Positions 47,801 to 56,222 of a DNA stretch of 64,000 nucleotides are shown here, piece by piece. The position numbers and the translations under genes are program-made. Positions within the stretch are counted from its first letter, which is position 1, and every line of letters starts with the position of its first letter. The DNA comes from Anseranas semipalmata (taxonomy: Eukaryota > Chordata > Aves > Anseriformes > Anseranatidae), in the NCBI GenBank assembly GCA_013399115.1, contig VXAA01005246.1, positions 1 to 64,000 on the forward strand, in the 5' to 3' direction. The notes beneath the pieces were generated by a model that was given only the letters and a program-made list of their open reading frames with translations, had not been told where the DNA came from and made no database searches.

Positions 47801-50464
47801 GCATGCATTTGACATTATAGGTAGTCTTATAGATAGACAGAAAACAAAAGTCTGGCTGATCAGTGATCCGTCATATTTAAAACGTGTGTAATTGTATTTT
47901 GGAGCTTTTCTAATTGGAATTAAAATGACGAGAGTACTCTGAAAACATAGAAGCAATGGGCTGGGGAATGAAATGATATGATCATTAACATATTATTTAA
48001 ATGTAAATTATGCTAGACTAGTAATTAGTCTTTTAACACAGTTAAATGTTAAGATAAAAGGAAGGAGAAAAATTCTAAGTATGTCTTGGGTAAGCATGTA
48101 GTGCTAAGCAAGAGAATAGATGACCTAACGGGACTTTTTCCTTCCTGATTTCTTCTTATTGTATTGCCTGTATTTCTTTGTAGATGGATGATGACTGAGT
48201 GGACGCCATGTTCAAGGACATGTGGAAAAGGGACCCAGAACAGACAAGTAGCCTGCACACAGCAGCTCAGAAATGGGACCCTGATCAGAGCAAGGGAGAG
48301 GGATTGCCTTGGGCCAAAGCCTGCTTCTGCACAGCGCTGTGAAGGCCAGGACTGCATGACTGTGTGGGAGGCGGGAGTCTGGTCTGAGGTGCTGCATTTA
48401 TTTGTATAAATAGTCCGCTATAATTATTTATGCCTTAATATTTTCTGGGAATGTGATTTTTTCACCAGCAAGTAGCACAGCTCAGCCTAATGATTTTCAG
48501 GGTCCTCATGCAATGATTTGGCAGAAGGATCAGGGACTAGGAAAACAAGCCATGTAGAACTACTACATTTTACCTAGTTAATGTCCTGGAACAGTTTCTT
48601 TTGGACAATTTTCAAGCATGTATAATCAAGTATGTCCTGACTGTAGTAGTAGGTACCTAGGGGTAAATGGAGGTAAGGCTGTCACTTACCAGCTACCAGA
48701 ACTCCGGTTCGGAGTGTGAGTATCTGTGAGGTGCCGTTGTACCAAGGGATGTTAATTAGACAGTTGCTGCCGTTCAACTTCAGAGAGGCTCTGAGGGCAG
48801 CTGCTTACAAAAAGGGCATTTCCTTCCATTCCTCTCTCTTCTCACTTCTTTTTCAAAGAACAGCACAAACAGCAAGCAAAAGGGCTTGTAAATAACATAA
48901 TTTTGGATCCATTGTATTCTGAAGCATTGCTTGTAGTTACTATTCAAAGAGCTTTATTATCTTAAGATATTTTAATATGTGTGTCCATTTGGTTTTCTTC
49001 TTCTAAAAAGCTATACTACTTCTTAAAGTAATTGACTGTGGAGGAAGAAGGGAGTTGTTATCACTGCCATCTGGACAAGCCAAAGGGGTTATTTGGAGCT
49101 TCTGCCTCCATTGGAAGAGTACAGCAATTCTAAGTGCCTCCCACACCAGAAGCTGTGCAATGAGTCCCTTCAGGCTCGAAATAAGAATAGTGGCTTCTGA
49201 ACATGGGTACAGAGCCTTGTTTGAGTTCCTGTGCTCAGCCGCACCCCTTGATCCCCAAGGGAGAAAGAACTATGGCACAGGAAATGTTTTTGAAGAGGAA
49301 AAAAAGATGCTAAGATGGAGATAAAAGGAGTAAATAGCAACAGTTCCTGGTTTGGTACAGAGGTTTATAACGCAAAAGTTGTTTGTGGGAAGAGTGATAT
49401 ACACTTACAGAGGTGAGAGAAAGAAACCCACATTATTTAGTTGGTTTATTTTACTTGAGAGATGACAAATTAAGTAAGCATGTTTTTGCTGGAATCAATA
49501 AATATATTTTGAAGATTGAGGTGTTTCCCATGGCCATTCCTACTATCACTGTGATATTGGAAGCTAGCCATTACTGCTTCCTGCAGTTATAATCAGCTTG
49601 GCAAAGGAGAGTTTTGATCTGCAAGCAGTGGGATGATCAAAAGCAGTGATAATGTTTTAAGAAGGAAATGGCATAATTTTTGGCAGTATAAGTGGGAATA
49701 GTGGAAAAAAAAACATAGATTAAGACCTTCTGTGCAACTTGAGTTGTCACATACTGTACATGCAGTGAATTTGAATTTTCAAATTCAGTCTGTATTCTAG
49801 CGTAGATTTAGAGTACTTGCATTTCCATTTTAACTTTTTTCTTCTTAAAAAGGTCTGTTAGCCACTAGTGGAATTTATTTTAAGTTGCTTCCAGTCTTGT
49901 TCTTACAAAGATTATTTAGATTCTCTTTCATTATATCTCCTTTAATTCTTTGAACAAAGATTGCATAATATTTTCACTGCAACATTTTGCATTTGTTTCA
50001 TCATAACTTTTCAAATGTTTCCTTATCCAAATACTATTTTTAAAGATTAGCTTTCCCTTAAGCAAACAATTTTTGATCAAATTATATATTTTCAGCTAAA
50101 AATGCAAAAATGATCATTCTGCCTCATAAGGAATTTTTGTTCATGTGTTAGTTTTTAACAAATCGAGTGTCTATGCAATTGAGGATTGGAAGTGTAGGAA
50201 ATCACTGAAGTCTTGAATTATTTATGATAGCTTGGCAGAGGTCATTAGAAGGGGATAACATGGGGTAACTATGCTTTTTGTAGAAACCTGAAAAACATAT
50301 TTTTCCAACAGTGTTCTGTAAAGTGTGGTAAGGGAGTACGGCATCGGACTGTGAGGTGCACCAATCCCCGCAAGAAATGTGTTCTGTCCACAAGACCTAA
50401 AGAAGCAGAGGACTGTGAGGACTATTCCAAATGCTACATCTGGAGAATGGGAGACTGGTCTAAG
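11688..50464 (+). CDS. ADAMTS19: ADAMTS19 metalloprotease, internal exons (partial gene)
   Basis: Thirteen exons join in frame into 610 complete codons, with every junction GT-AG and matching phase. The product is a secreted zinc metalloprotease that acts in the extracellular matrix. Numbering from the first full codon, the domains are protease end (1-55), disintegrin-like (about 62-144), TSP1-1 (149-200), Cys-rich (200-314), spacer (315-430), TSP1-2 (431-490), TSP1-3 (492-551), TSP1-4 (552-602) and the start of TSP1-5 (603-610). ADAMTS17 is the nearest alternative. I chose ADAMTS19 on remembered near-identity of the Cys-rich, spacer and TSP1 segments. No frameshift or stop is present, so the gene looks functional. 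The 5' exons (signal peptide, prodomain, first two zinc His) and 3' exons (TSP1-5, PLAC) lie outside the window. Possible N-glycosylation sites include NHT, NQS, NIS and NGT. Confidence 0.96.
11829..12977 (+). other. ADAMTS19: Intron, 1149 bp
   Basis: AT-rich intron between the Met-turn exon and the protease/disintegrin exon. It contains a perfect 20-bp AT palindrome at 12067-12086 and an A-run near 12570. No repeat family or ORF of interest was seen. Confidence 0.85.
12978..13128 (+). CDS. ADAMTS19: ADAMTS19 exon: protease end to disintegrin-like start
   Basis: The first base completes an Arg codon. The exon then encodes [12 protein letters not shown], the last helix of the catalytic domain, followed by the linker [15 protein letters not shown] and [13 protein letters not shown], the opening of the disintegrin-like module (residues 48-97). 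The acceptor is TTGCCAG ending at 12977 and the donor is GTAAGG. The exon ends in phase 0. Confidence 0.97.
15181..15186 (-). promoter_or_regulatory. LTR polyadenylation signal
   Basis: TTTATT on the + strand gives AATAAA on the minus strand, about 70 bp downstream of the TATA-like box and about 50 bp from the LTR end. This is the usual position at the R/U5 boundary. Confidence 0.65.
15256..15262 (-). promoter_or_regulatory. LTR TATA-like box
   Basis: CTATATA on the + strand reads TATATAG on the minus strand. It is followed about 10 bases later by AAGATGGCG, which resembles a YY1 site, as is common near LTR transcription starts. Activity is not shown. Confidence 0.5.
15377..15392. promoter_or_regulatory. 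GCGC palindrome, NRF1-like, in LTR U3
   Basis: ACTGCGC and GCGCAGT form a perfect inverted repeat around TT. The core GCGCTTGCGC is one base from the NRF1 consensus GCGCATGCGC. It sits upstream of the TATA-like box in the LTR sense direction. Confidence 0.4.
16309..16341. other. Assembly gap (33 N) inside a C-run
   Basis: The gap has nine C on its left and five C on its right, so the missing bases are probably a long C/G homopolymer or a sequence that sequenced poorly. An apparent ORF across it is an artefact. Confidence 0.97.
17115..17148. repeat. Perfect 11-bp inverted repeat, 12-nt spacer
   Basis: AGAAACTCATG (17115-17125) and CATGAGTTTCT (17138-17148) are exact reverse complements around ATTAACTATTAA. 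No gene context was recognised. Confidence 0.88.
18529..18561. repeat. (TA)n microsatellite with one ambiguous base
   Basis: About sixteen AT units, with an N at 18552 that marks an uncertain base in the assembly. Confidence 0.95.
20331..20432 (+). CDS. ADAMTS19: ADAMTS19 exon: disintegrin-like module
   Basis: 34 codons encode [12 protein letters not shown], then [20 protein letters not shown] (residues 98-131). CxxLWC and PPMDGTxC are hallmarks of the ADAMTS disintegrin-like module, which positions substrate beside the catalytic cleft. The acceptor is TGGCTTTCAG ending at 20330 and the donor is GTATGC. Phase is 0 at both ends. Confidence 0.98.
20433..23581 (+). other. ADAMTS19: Intron, 3149 bp
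   Basis: AT-rich intron. It includes an imperfect hairpin near 22597-22632, an AT-rich block with paired direct repeats (22901-23056), and a GC-richer patch at about 23110-23400 with short ORFs on both strands. I do not recognise that patch. No CR1 or LTR was seen. Confidence 0.82.
22901..23056. repeat. AT-rich block with A-B-B-A direct repeats
   Basis: Motif A (AACTTACAGTATAATTA) lies at 22901-22917 and 23040-23056. Motif B (TATACAACTTAATTATA) lies at 22933-22949 and 23024-23040. All copies are exact and in the same orientation, but the order is reversed in the second pair. The sequence between is nearly pure A/T. Confidence 0.85.
23582..23712 (+). CDS. ADAMTS19: ADAMTS19 exon: disintegrin end and TSP1-1 start
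   Basis: The exon encodes WCKAGEC, closing the disintegrin-like module, then [12 protein letters not shown], the tryptophan ladder and first cysteines of thrombospondin repeat 1, ending RKCPG (residues 132-175). The WxxW pattern is a possible C-mannosylation site. The acceptor is TTTCACCTAG ending at 23581 and the donor is GTAAAA. The last codon (Gly) is split after two bases. Confidence 0.97.
23713..25338 (+). other. ADAMTS19: Intron, 1626 bp
   Basis: AT-rich intron. It contains a T-run with ATTT units near 24053-24092 and a short (YAGAG)5 pentamer array at 24446-24475. A 114-codon minus-strand ORF (24368-24712) is low-complexity and probably chance. Confidence 0.85.
24446..24475. repeat. 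(YAGAG)n pentanucleotide repeat
   Basis: Units CAGAG, TAGAG, TAGAG, CAGAG, CAGAG and CAGAA follow one another without interruption. Confidence 0.85.
25339..25508 (+). CDS. ADAMTS19: ADAMTS19 exon: TSP1-1 end and Cys-rich start
   Basis: The first base completes the split Gly codon. The exon encodes [18 protein letters not shown], closing TSP1-1, then [13 protein letters not shown], the start of the cysteine-rich domain, through HQWQAVIDD (residues 176-231). The acceptor is TTTTCTAG ending at 25338 and the donor is a consensus GTAAGT. The exon ends one base into a Glu codon. Confidence 0.97.
25509..29246 (+). other. ADAMTS19: Intron, 3738 bp
   Basis: Holds (AAT)n and (CA)n tracts near 25568-25605 and the plus-strand CR1 at 26383-27727. 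Poly-T runs lie near 28735, 29071 and 29213. The last run sits just before the next acceptor and may extend its polypyrimidine tract. The remaining sequence is unrecognised. Confidence 0.85.
26383..27727 (+). mobile_element. CR1 LINE, internally deleted, sense orientation
   Basis: Broken + strand frames follow CR1 ORF2: HVLREL at the left, then [13 protein letters not shown], then AKHFDTVPH-like codons. [12 protein letters not shown] carries an intact FADD catalytic motif (26989-27000). Directly after DTLEG (near 27035) the match jumps ahead to a later segment, so roughly 200 bp are missing beside an ambiguous base at 27038. RPHLEY and the 3' untranslated block follow. The tail at 27684-27725 is ATTCTGTG and ATTCTATG octamers. 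Many stops make it inactive. Confidence 0.94.
29247..29374 (+). CDS. ADAMTS19: ADAMTS19 exon: Cys-rich domain
   Basis: Encodes [19 protein letters not shown], then [10 protein letters not shown] and [11 protein letters not shown] (residues 232-274). VxDGTxC and DICxxGxC are conserved in the ADAMTS cysteine-rich domain. The acceptor is GCTATTACAG ending at 29246 and the donor is GTATGA. It ends in phase 0. Confidence 0.98.
29375..31321 (+). other. ADAMTS19: Intron, 1947 bp
   Basis: AT-rich intron with a GC-richer patch at about 30990-31230 that I do not recognise. No repeat family was seen. Confidence 0.85.
31322..31442 (+). CDS. ADAMTS19: ADAMTS19 exon: Cys-rich domain end
   Basis: Encodes [20 protein letters not shown], then NGNGKSC and [10 protein letters not shown] (residues 275-315). 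CGVCxGxGxSC closes the cysteine-rich domain throughout the family. NHT is a possible N-glycosylation site. The acceptor is TTCTACCACAG ending at 31321 and the donor is GTAAGT. It ends one base into a Gly codon. Confidence 0.98.
31443..33422 (+). other. ADAMTS19: Intron, 1980 bp
   Basis: AT-rich intron with A-runs near 32306 and 33329. No CR1, LTR or ORF of interest was seen. Confidence 0.85.
33423..33503 (+). CDS. ADAMTS19: ADAMTS19 exon: spacer start
   Basis: A small 81-bp exon encodes [20 protein letters not shown] and KPAHSYL (residues 315-341). VxIPxGAxxIxVxE is the first strand pair of the ADAMTS spacer domain, used for substrate and matrix binding. The acceptor is CATGTCTAG ending at 33422 and the donor is GTAAGT. 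It is phase 1 at both ends, so skipping it would keep the frame. Confidence 0.97.
34016..34042. repeat. (GTTT)n microsatellite
   Basis: About six GTTT units in an AT-rich intron. Confidence 0.9.
36291..36314. repeat. (ATTT)n microsatellite
   Basis: Six uninterrupted ATTT units. Confidence 0.9.
36601..36661 (+). mobile_element. CR1 LINE 3' tail fragment
   Basis: About 60 bp match the end of CR1 in sense orientation: GGGGGTTGGACCAGATGACC, then TCCCTTCCAACC, then CCATTCCATGA. Only the extreme 3' end is present, without a multi-copy tail. Confidence 0.88.
40827..40905. repeat. (AAAAT)n microsatellite
   Basis: About fifteen perfect AAAAT units over 79 bp. It is the purest long array in the window and therefore probably polymorphic. 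Confidence 0.96.
41618..41775 (+). CDS. ADAMTS19: ADAMTS19 exon: spacer middle
   Basis: Encodes [20 protein letters not shown], then [14 protein letters not shown] and [18 protein letters not shown] (residues 342-394). The G-T/A-x-x-x-Y pattern is typical of the ADAMTS spacer beta sandwich. The acceptor is TTTTTGCAG ending at 41617 and the donor is GTATGA. Reading through the donor meets a TGA after one codon. Confidence 0.97.
41776..42640 (+). other. ADAMTS19: Intron, 865 bp (shortest here)
   Basis: A 14-base direct repeat with a 30-bp period (41779-41792 and 41809-41822) sits just inside the donor. T-runs lie near 41840 and 42402. Nothing else was recognised. Confidence 0.88.
41779..41822. 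repeat. 30-bp period direct repeat at the intron start
   Basis: TGACAATATGGATT occurs at 41779-41792 and exactly again at 41809-41822. The first copy starts four bases into the intron. Confidence 0.88.
42641..42794 (+). CDS. ADAMTS19: ADAMTS19 exon: spacer end and TSP1-2 start
   Basis: Encodes [20 protein letters not shown], then [11 protein letters not shown], which ends the spacer and has a possible N-glycosylation site at [21 protein letters not shown] then opens TSP1-2 (residues 395-446). The acceptor is GTAATTACAG ending at 42640 and the donor GTAAAA is moderately weak. The residue before the second TSP1 cysteine is Val, where an O-fucosylated repeat needs Ser or Thr. Confidence 0.97.
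42795..45714 (+). other. ADAMTS19: Intron, 2920 bp
   Basis: Begins with an A-run and a (CA)n/(TA)n tract at about 42814-42902. The remainder is AT-rich without recognised repeats or ORFs. Confidence 0.85.
42814..42902. repeat. Mixed (CA)n and (TA)n tract
   Basis: About six CA units are followed by ATGCATATATAT-like alternating purine-pyrimidine sequence close to the exon donor. Confidence 0.9.
45715..45850 (+). CDS. ADAMTS19: ADAMTS19 exon: TSP1-2
   Basis: Encodes [20 protein letters not shown], then [20 protein letters not shown] and CQTR (residues 446-491), completing the second thrombospondin repeat with its conserved C-NxxPC end. NIS is a possible N-glycosylation site. The acceptor is TTTTTTACTAG ending at 45714 and the donor is GTAATA. 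The Arg codon is split after two bases. Confidence 0.97.
45851..48183 (+). other. ADAMTS19: Intron, 2333 bp
   Basis: Contains a GC-richer patch at about 46310-46700 and a minus-strand ORF of 172 codons at 47438-47956. Neither is recognised. An A-run lies near 47365. Confidence 0.82.
47438..47956 (-). other. Unexplained 172-codon antisense ORF
   Basis: This is the longest gap-free open frame in the window outside known repeats. The predicted product has no domain, signal peptide or motif I recognise. It begins [17 protein letters not shown] and contains several scattered Cys and Pro. It lies within an intron on the opposite strand to ADAMTS19. Chance or an old transposon remnant is most likely, and I assign no function. 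Confidence 0.2.
48184..48388 (+). CDS. ADAMTS19: ADAMTS19 exon: TSP1-3 and TSP1-4 start
   Basis: The largest exon here encodes [20 protein letters not shown], then [13 protein letters not shown] and RCEGQDC, a full third thrombospondin repeat. [10 protein letters not shown] then starts the fourth (residues 492-559). CSRTCG fits the O-fucosylation consensus and NGT is a possible N-glycan site. The acceptor is TTTCTTTGTAG ending at 48183. The donor GAG/GTGCTG is the weakest in the gene. It ends in phase 0. Confidence 0.97.
48389..50311 (+). other. ADAMTS19: Intron, 1923 bp
   Basis: Intron with no recognised repeat. A GC-richer segment at about 49050-49290 contains a short chance ORF. Read-through from the preceding exon gives six codons and then TAA. 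Confidence 0.85.
50312..50464 (+). CDS. ADAMTS19: ADAMTS19 exon: TSP1-4 and TSP1-5 start
   Basis: 51 codons encode [19 protein letters not shown], then [15 protein letters not shown] and [14 protein letters not shown] (residues 560-610). This completes thrombospondin repeat 4 and starts repeat 5 at WRMGDW. The acceptor is TTTTCCAACAG ending at 50311 and the donor is GTGAGA. It is the last exon in the window. The next should start with the CSxxCG of TSP1-5. Confidence 0.97.
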
Positions 50465-53400
50465 GTGAGATATCCTTGATACTAGTGCCCCATAGCATAA
50501 CAGATTTTGCAAGCTGAATTCTCTGTAAGAAGTACTGTATTTATCAGAGGTGTAGCACTCTCCCAGTTGAAGGAACAATAAGACTACCAAAAAAAAAAAC
50601 AAAAGATGAAGTCACACTGTGGCTAAAGTATAAATAAAAATCAGGAATGTGAAGAAAGCTTGAGGTAAATCTTCAATATTATGCAAATGGGATATAAATT
50701 TACTGTTTCCAGTAGGCAGGCAAAAAAATTCACGGAACTGAAGAGTATGGGATGCATTCAGGTATCTGTGTTTGCGAAGATACCTATCAGGATTATTCCA
50801 TTTTCAGACCTGTTTGATTAAGCAAAGTAGCAGTAATCTTGTCTGTAAGCTTTCCATATTTTCAGTTTGACTTACTTTCTTGCCTGCTTCTGGCTTGGTA
50901 TCTTACCGAGAGAATGTGTCGTATGCATTGTGTACTGTGTTTGGCATCCTGAATGTGTCTGGATTACCGCATACAGACTATTAATTGGCTGTGTGTAGTA
51001 CACGCTTTGGTGAGATGCTCTATTATATTTCTTTGCCAATTCCATTTCCATTATAGGCTGTCAGGGACCTAAAGGTTGCTGTTCTCTGTCCTAGTTCTGT
51101 CATGCACTTCCCATGGTGATGTGGAATCTGTTTCCAGGGTTGCTTAACAAAATGGTTCTGGGAAGATAACTTAATTTCCATTACTAAACATTTAGAATAA
51201 TTTGCTTTGGCCATCCCATCTGCCTGCTACCCCGCCATGCCTTTTTCCCAACCAGGGCAACATACTGTTTGCCATTTAGATGTTACCCTACTGTAATAAA
51301 TGATAATTCTTATCCTCCACTGTAGGTCACTTCAAACTCATAGTTTGCACATTTCATTAATTTGTGCTTGCACATTTTATTCATCCATGTTTCCAATAAG
51401 TTATAGCCTTTAGCCTTATAAGGAAGCACCTTTAGCCTATTTAATTTCCCCTTAGACCATTTAATATCTAGGAAGCATCTATTACTGTCTTTTTCTGAAC
51501 ACCTGATATAACTGTCAGTAAGCTATTTCCTTGGCATAAGGGTTTTGATTTCAATGAGATATATAAGCACAGGCCAAACTGCATCAGAAGATATTGTTTA
51601 GGTCTGTGATTGTGTGTGTTATTGGACTGGGAACCTCAACATGTGATGCAGTGTAAAATATCCAAAACATGCTGAAATACTGAAATTGAACCTTGAGAGT
51701 CAAGGTTTTTCTTGCCATATCACAGACCACACTTCAGAAGAGAGATTTTTTTTTTTTTACTTCTGTTTGTGACTTTGCACACACCTCTTCTGCTTTCAGT
51801 GCATAACATTACTGCAGAAGCTTTTTAACTTGCTTGTATGGAGAAGTATTTAATGTATTTTTAGTTGTCTTTCATGTGATGTAACAGCTGGAAACAAGGA
51901 CTAAAGCCAGCAGTGTATGACTAGCCAGCCTTCCAAGAATTAGCTGCAAGTTCTCTGTGGGCAACTAGTGTTTCACAGAATTCTGCTTGGGAGCTCCCAT
52001 TTTATGACTATGGGGTACAAATTGTCACTATCACATTACTGTTTATTCCATTTTCTTGTCTTCTTTATAAGTTATTTTTTCACATTTAAAGGATAAAGGC
52101 TTAAATGATAGTGTCATTTTTTTATATACTGGTGATAATTTAAAATATTTGATATTTTGGAATACCCTCATAGAAACTAGAAGATAACATCCCTACCTTA
52201 GCTACTTCAGAAACACAAGGTGGTATAGACATTAATTTTTAAAGCAACAGCCAGAAGCAACTAATCTTCAGTAATAGGATTACTTTTACAAGAAGATGTG
52301 TTTGGAAATAAGTCTAGTATTTGCATTTCCATACCACAAAACTGCAGTAAAAACTTGCATCATTTAGCACTAGCACCAGCAGGGAGTAGACTGTGGAGAA
52401 ATGACCATCTGCTTTCTTAGTTGAAGCAGTCATTCAAATCGGCATTGCTAAGGCTATATGAGGATGCTCAGACAGTTACGCCGTGTTCCCAGTAACCTCT
52501 GGAGAAAAGAAGGGCTTTATTCTCTAACTCAGTACTTTTCACAAGAATCCATGTCATAGATGAACATACAAGAACATATTTCTTCCTTTTTAAAATTTAC
52601 TGACATCTCAAATGTTCTTTCCTCCTTCTGTCAAAGCTGTAACACTGTTACCTAAATTGTACCTTAAACTTCAGAATCAGAAGATGAGGAAATATTTCAT
52701 ATGGAATTGACAAAAACTTTTGAGTAGTAAACATACAGCCTGAGAGTGACTTACGCAGCTGAGATTTTCCAAGATTTATACCAAAAAATAGATACTTTAA
52801 TTTCTCTACAGAGACATGAGTTCAATATAAAATATACTTGGATTTCCTTTTTTTTCTCTGTTACTATACTGTTCCATTGCTAGAGTACATAGCAACATGA
52901 AGTCATGGCATACATATTAATATGTCTGCAAGGGGGGAAACAAATGGAAAGCTCAGATAAATGTTAATCTTTGCTCACTGTTTGTTTCTAGCTCAGAGGT
53001 TCAGTGCAGCCTTCTGTGTTCACTGTTTTTACTCTTTAGGATCATTCTTGACATTGACAGAAGGCTGTTTCTTTGAGCAGAGCCAAGTTCTCCCAAGCTA
53101 ATGCCAAGACTTGGCTTGAAAAATTCAAATGACGCTTCTCACACATTGAAACAAGAGGCTTAATGTGATCCTTATTGGCTTTGCTGCTCCCCTTGAACTC
53201 CTAAGGCATAATTTTAAATGAAGCTTAAACTGCACTATTACTGAAAATATAACATTATTAATAATCATAGTAGTGTTGTAATGGAGTTAGTTTGTTTTAG
53301 AGGTATGGTCACATAGAGATCAAATAATTCTTTTGCTCAACATTTTAACAATAATACCAAGATCAAAGAAAAATTGACCAAAATTGCAGGCTCCAGTAAG

Positions 53401-56149
53401 TCAATAAATACATCAATCCTTCTAAAGCTCTGATTTAATTTAAAAGTATGCTGTATAATCTGGACTTTATGCAGCATTGAACTCCACAATAGCTCTTAAG
53501 TCAGCAAGGTGGCTCAATATGCTATGTATTTCTGTCCTTAACATCAGTTGGACACGGTGCCTGCCCACATGAGTGGGTTGAGAAAGTGAAGAATAAAGGC
53601 TCAAACTGAGCTGCTGGAGCCACCACCTAGAAACATTACCAATTACATTGCCTTTTCCCAGTGAATGCTGTCCTCGGAATATGAGGCTGAACAACGTAAA
53701 TGTTTTCTTCAGGTGAGGAAAGCTTAACATATCTACTATAGCCCCAAAGAGGGCACATTGTAGCTCACTCAGCAGCAGCAGTCTTCTTTATTAAGCTGCC
53801 CACTTACCCCCATTTCAAGGCTATACAAGTTTTGGGTCATGCTCAGGGGAATTCATCATCTAAGGATAAACAAGTAAGCAGGGGAGAAGTGAAATGAAAT
53901 GCAAATGCACTGCATGTTTACTCATCTACCTGGCTTACTAAAGAAGTTCAGATCATTGTAGAAGTAATTCTCCAAAAATTCTTAAATGTCAACAGTATAG
54001 GATACTCAAAGTTCATGTTTAGGATACTTTAAGTAGGAAGCTGCTTTTTTTTTTTTTTTTTTTGCTATTATCTAGAATATTCAGAACATTGGTAGAATAA
54101 ATGAAGTATATATAAGAGGCAGGATGAGTTTTGGAAGGGATAATAATTTGGAGAGAAGAGTAGGTTTTGAAAACAATAATAAAAAGCTTAAGTTTGATGT
54201 GATATTATACCAGAAACTTTTGGAGGGATTCAACAATGGGATCTAAACAATGGGCAATGGAATAGAATTTATGGGTTACCATTTGTAAGAAGTGAAGAGG
54301 TATAAAGTGTATGTATATAGGAGACAAGAGAAGATAATACAGTGTGAGTTCCGAAGTAAGATCGGGCTAAGGAAGCTGGAGAGAAAAATGCACTCAGTAG
54401 CGGCTAAAGAGGAAGCAGCAGCACAATTTCTAAATCTATGTGTTAGTCTGGAGGTGAAGAGTAGTCAAATACAGCATCTGTGATAATGATCCCCGTGGTT
54501 GGAATGGAGTTTGCTTTGTCTGTAGTCTGAAGAAGAGAAAATGGAGAATCAAAGGTTGATCTGATATTTTTTTTTCTGTGAGTCTAAGAGGACATCTGAA
54601 GCAACTGCTTCGTTTTTACACCAGTAAGTCTCAGAATTCATTTCAAAATTATTCAAATATTTAAAATTATTTATTTAAGATAATATATGCATATAGTGCC
54701 CTCTAGACAGTGGGTGGGGGGGAAGTAATGTCTCCAGCTGTTGCAGGGAGACAGAATGAAACCAACAGTTCACAGAGAGATCTCTCAGTTGAGTGGTACA
54801 AAAAAGCAGCTGTCAGTGATGACGATTGCTTCTCTTTTGTCCAGATCAAAGAATATGTTAAAATGGAGAAAAGGAAAAAAGCAAATTCATTTTTTGCCAA
54901 CTATTCAACCTTTAAACTGTGTGCTTAAACATTTGAACAACTCCTAAATTTCCATAGCAAATAAACTCAGCGGATTTGGTCTCGTTTAATTAAAAAATAT
55001 AGAGTTAGGATATTATTAATGTTGCAGTTTTACTGACGAGGTAATTAGCCGTGGTTTTATTCTTTGGATCCCAATCCAAAATTGTGAGCTCTTTTAGGTT
55101 CTGGGAATGGAACAGTGCTGGCCACAACTCAGAATATGACACTATTAATAGATCTATGGACAAAGGAAATATGTGACTCTTGTGAAATAATTGAAGTCAA
55201 AATAATATTGTCATCACGTTAATAATGTTTACATTGACTTAATTATACAGTAAGTTTCCAGCAAATGAGGTATGTCTGTTTCAGAAATGTAGTATGAGCA
55301 AATCAAATGGAAGATGTCAATATAATGAAATGAGAGTGGGGAGGTTTTTGATCATTTCCAACTAATCCTGTAATATTAACATAATTTGTTTCAGATTTTT
55401 TTTTTTTCACAGATCAGTCAAGTGTACTGTAGTATTTTGCCTGGAATAAATGTAATGTCATGTTAGTTTCTAGAAAAACATATCAAGACCACCCTTTGTA
55501 ATAGGTAAAAGCACTGATAAGACTGGAAGTGATTTTAAAAGTAGACATCACCCATTTTGAACATGCATAAAATCGCACATAAATGGGAAATTCTGGTATT
55601 TGTATCACACCTAGATCTATTGGGACATCTTTACTGGTTTTCTTGTTATTGCTGCTACAAGCCTCTTTAGGGTAAGCAAAGTTTTCAGGAATGGCAGACT
55701 GAAATCAAACAGTAATTTTGGCAGAAGTTGTGCTATCTTTAGAATTGCATCATCTGTAAGCAGTGTTATATTAGAAAAATTTAAAGTTGTGGTACATCAG
55801 ACATTCCCATGAGGATCAGAGCCTTGCTAGGCCCTGTAGAAAAGCAAACCAAGAACAAGAACTGTAAGAAGGAGTTTACAGTCCCTGCCAAAAGACGCTT
55901 GCAATCCTGTCTGAGAAGGAACATGGTAGGGGGAGAACTATATAATCAAATAGATAATCAAAAAGAAAAGAACGAAAAACATTTTAAATCTACCTGATTT
56001 CAGCTACCTTTTTTTCTACTATGCATGCTAGGATGTTCTCAAGCATCAAGAAGGTACAGCTTTTATACATTTGTTTTGAACATCCCCTTCAAGAAATTAA
56101 CAAGTGAGTGCCCATAGCAACCTCAGGGACTACAAGAGGTGGTATAATG

Positions 56150-56222
56150 CAGAACAAAGGAGAACAAAGGAGAAAACAACAACAGCAAACAAAAACAAAC
56201 AAATAATAATAATAAAAAAAAA
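56150..56222. repeat. A-rich simple sequence (GAACAAAG, AAC, AAT units)
   Basis: Two units of AGAACAAAGG are followed by AAC-type units and four AAT units, ending in an A-run. Confidence 0.75.
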
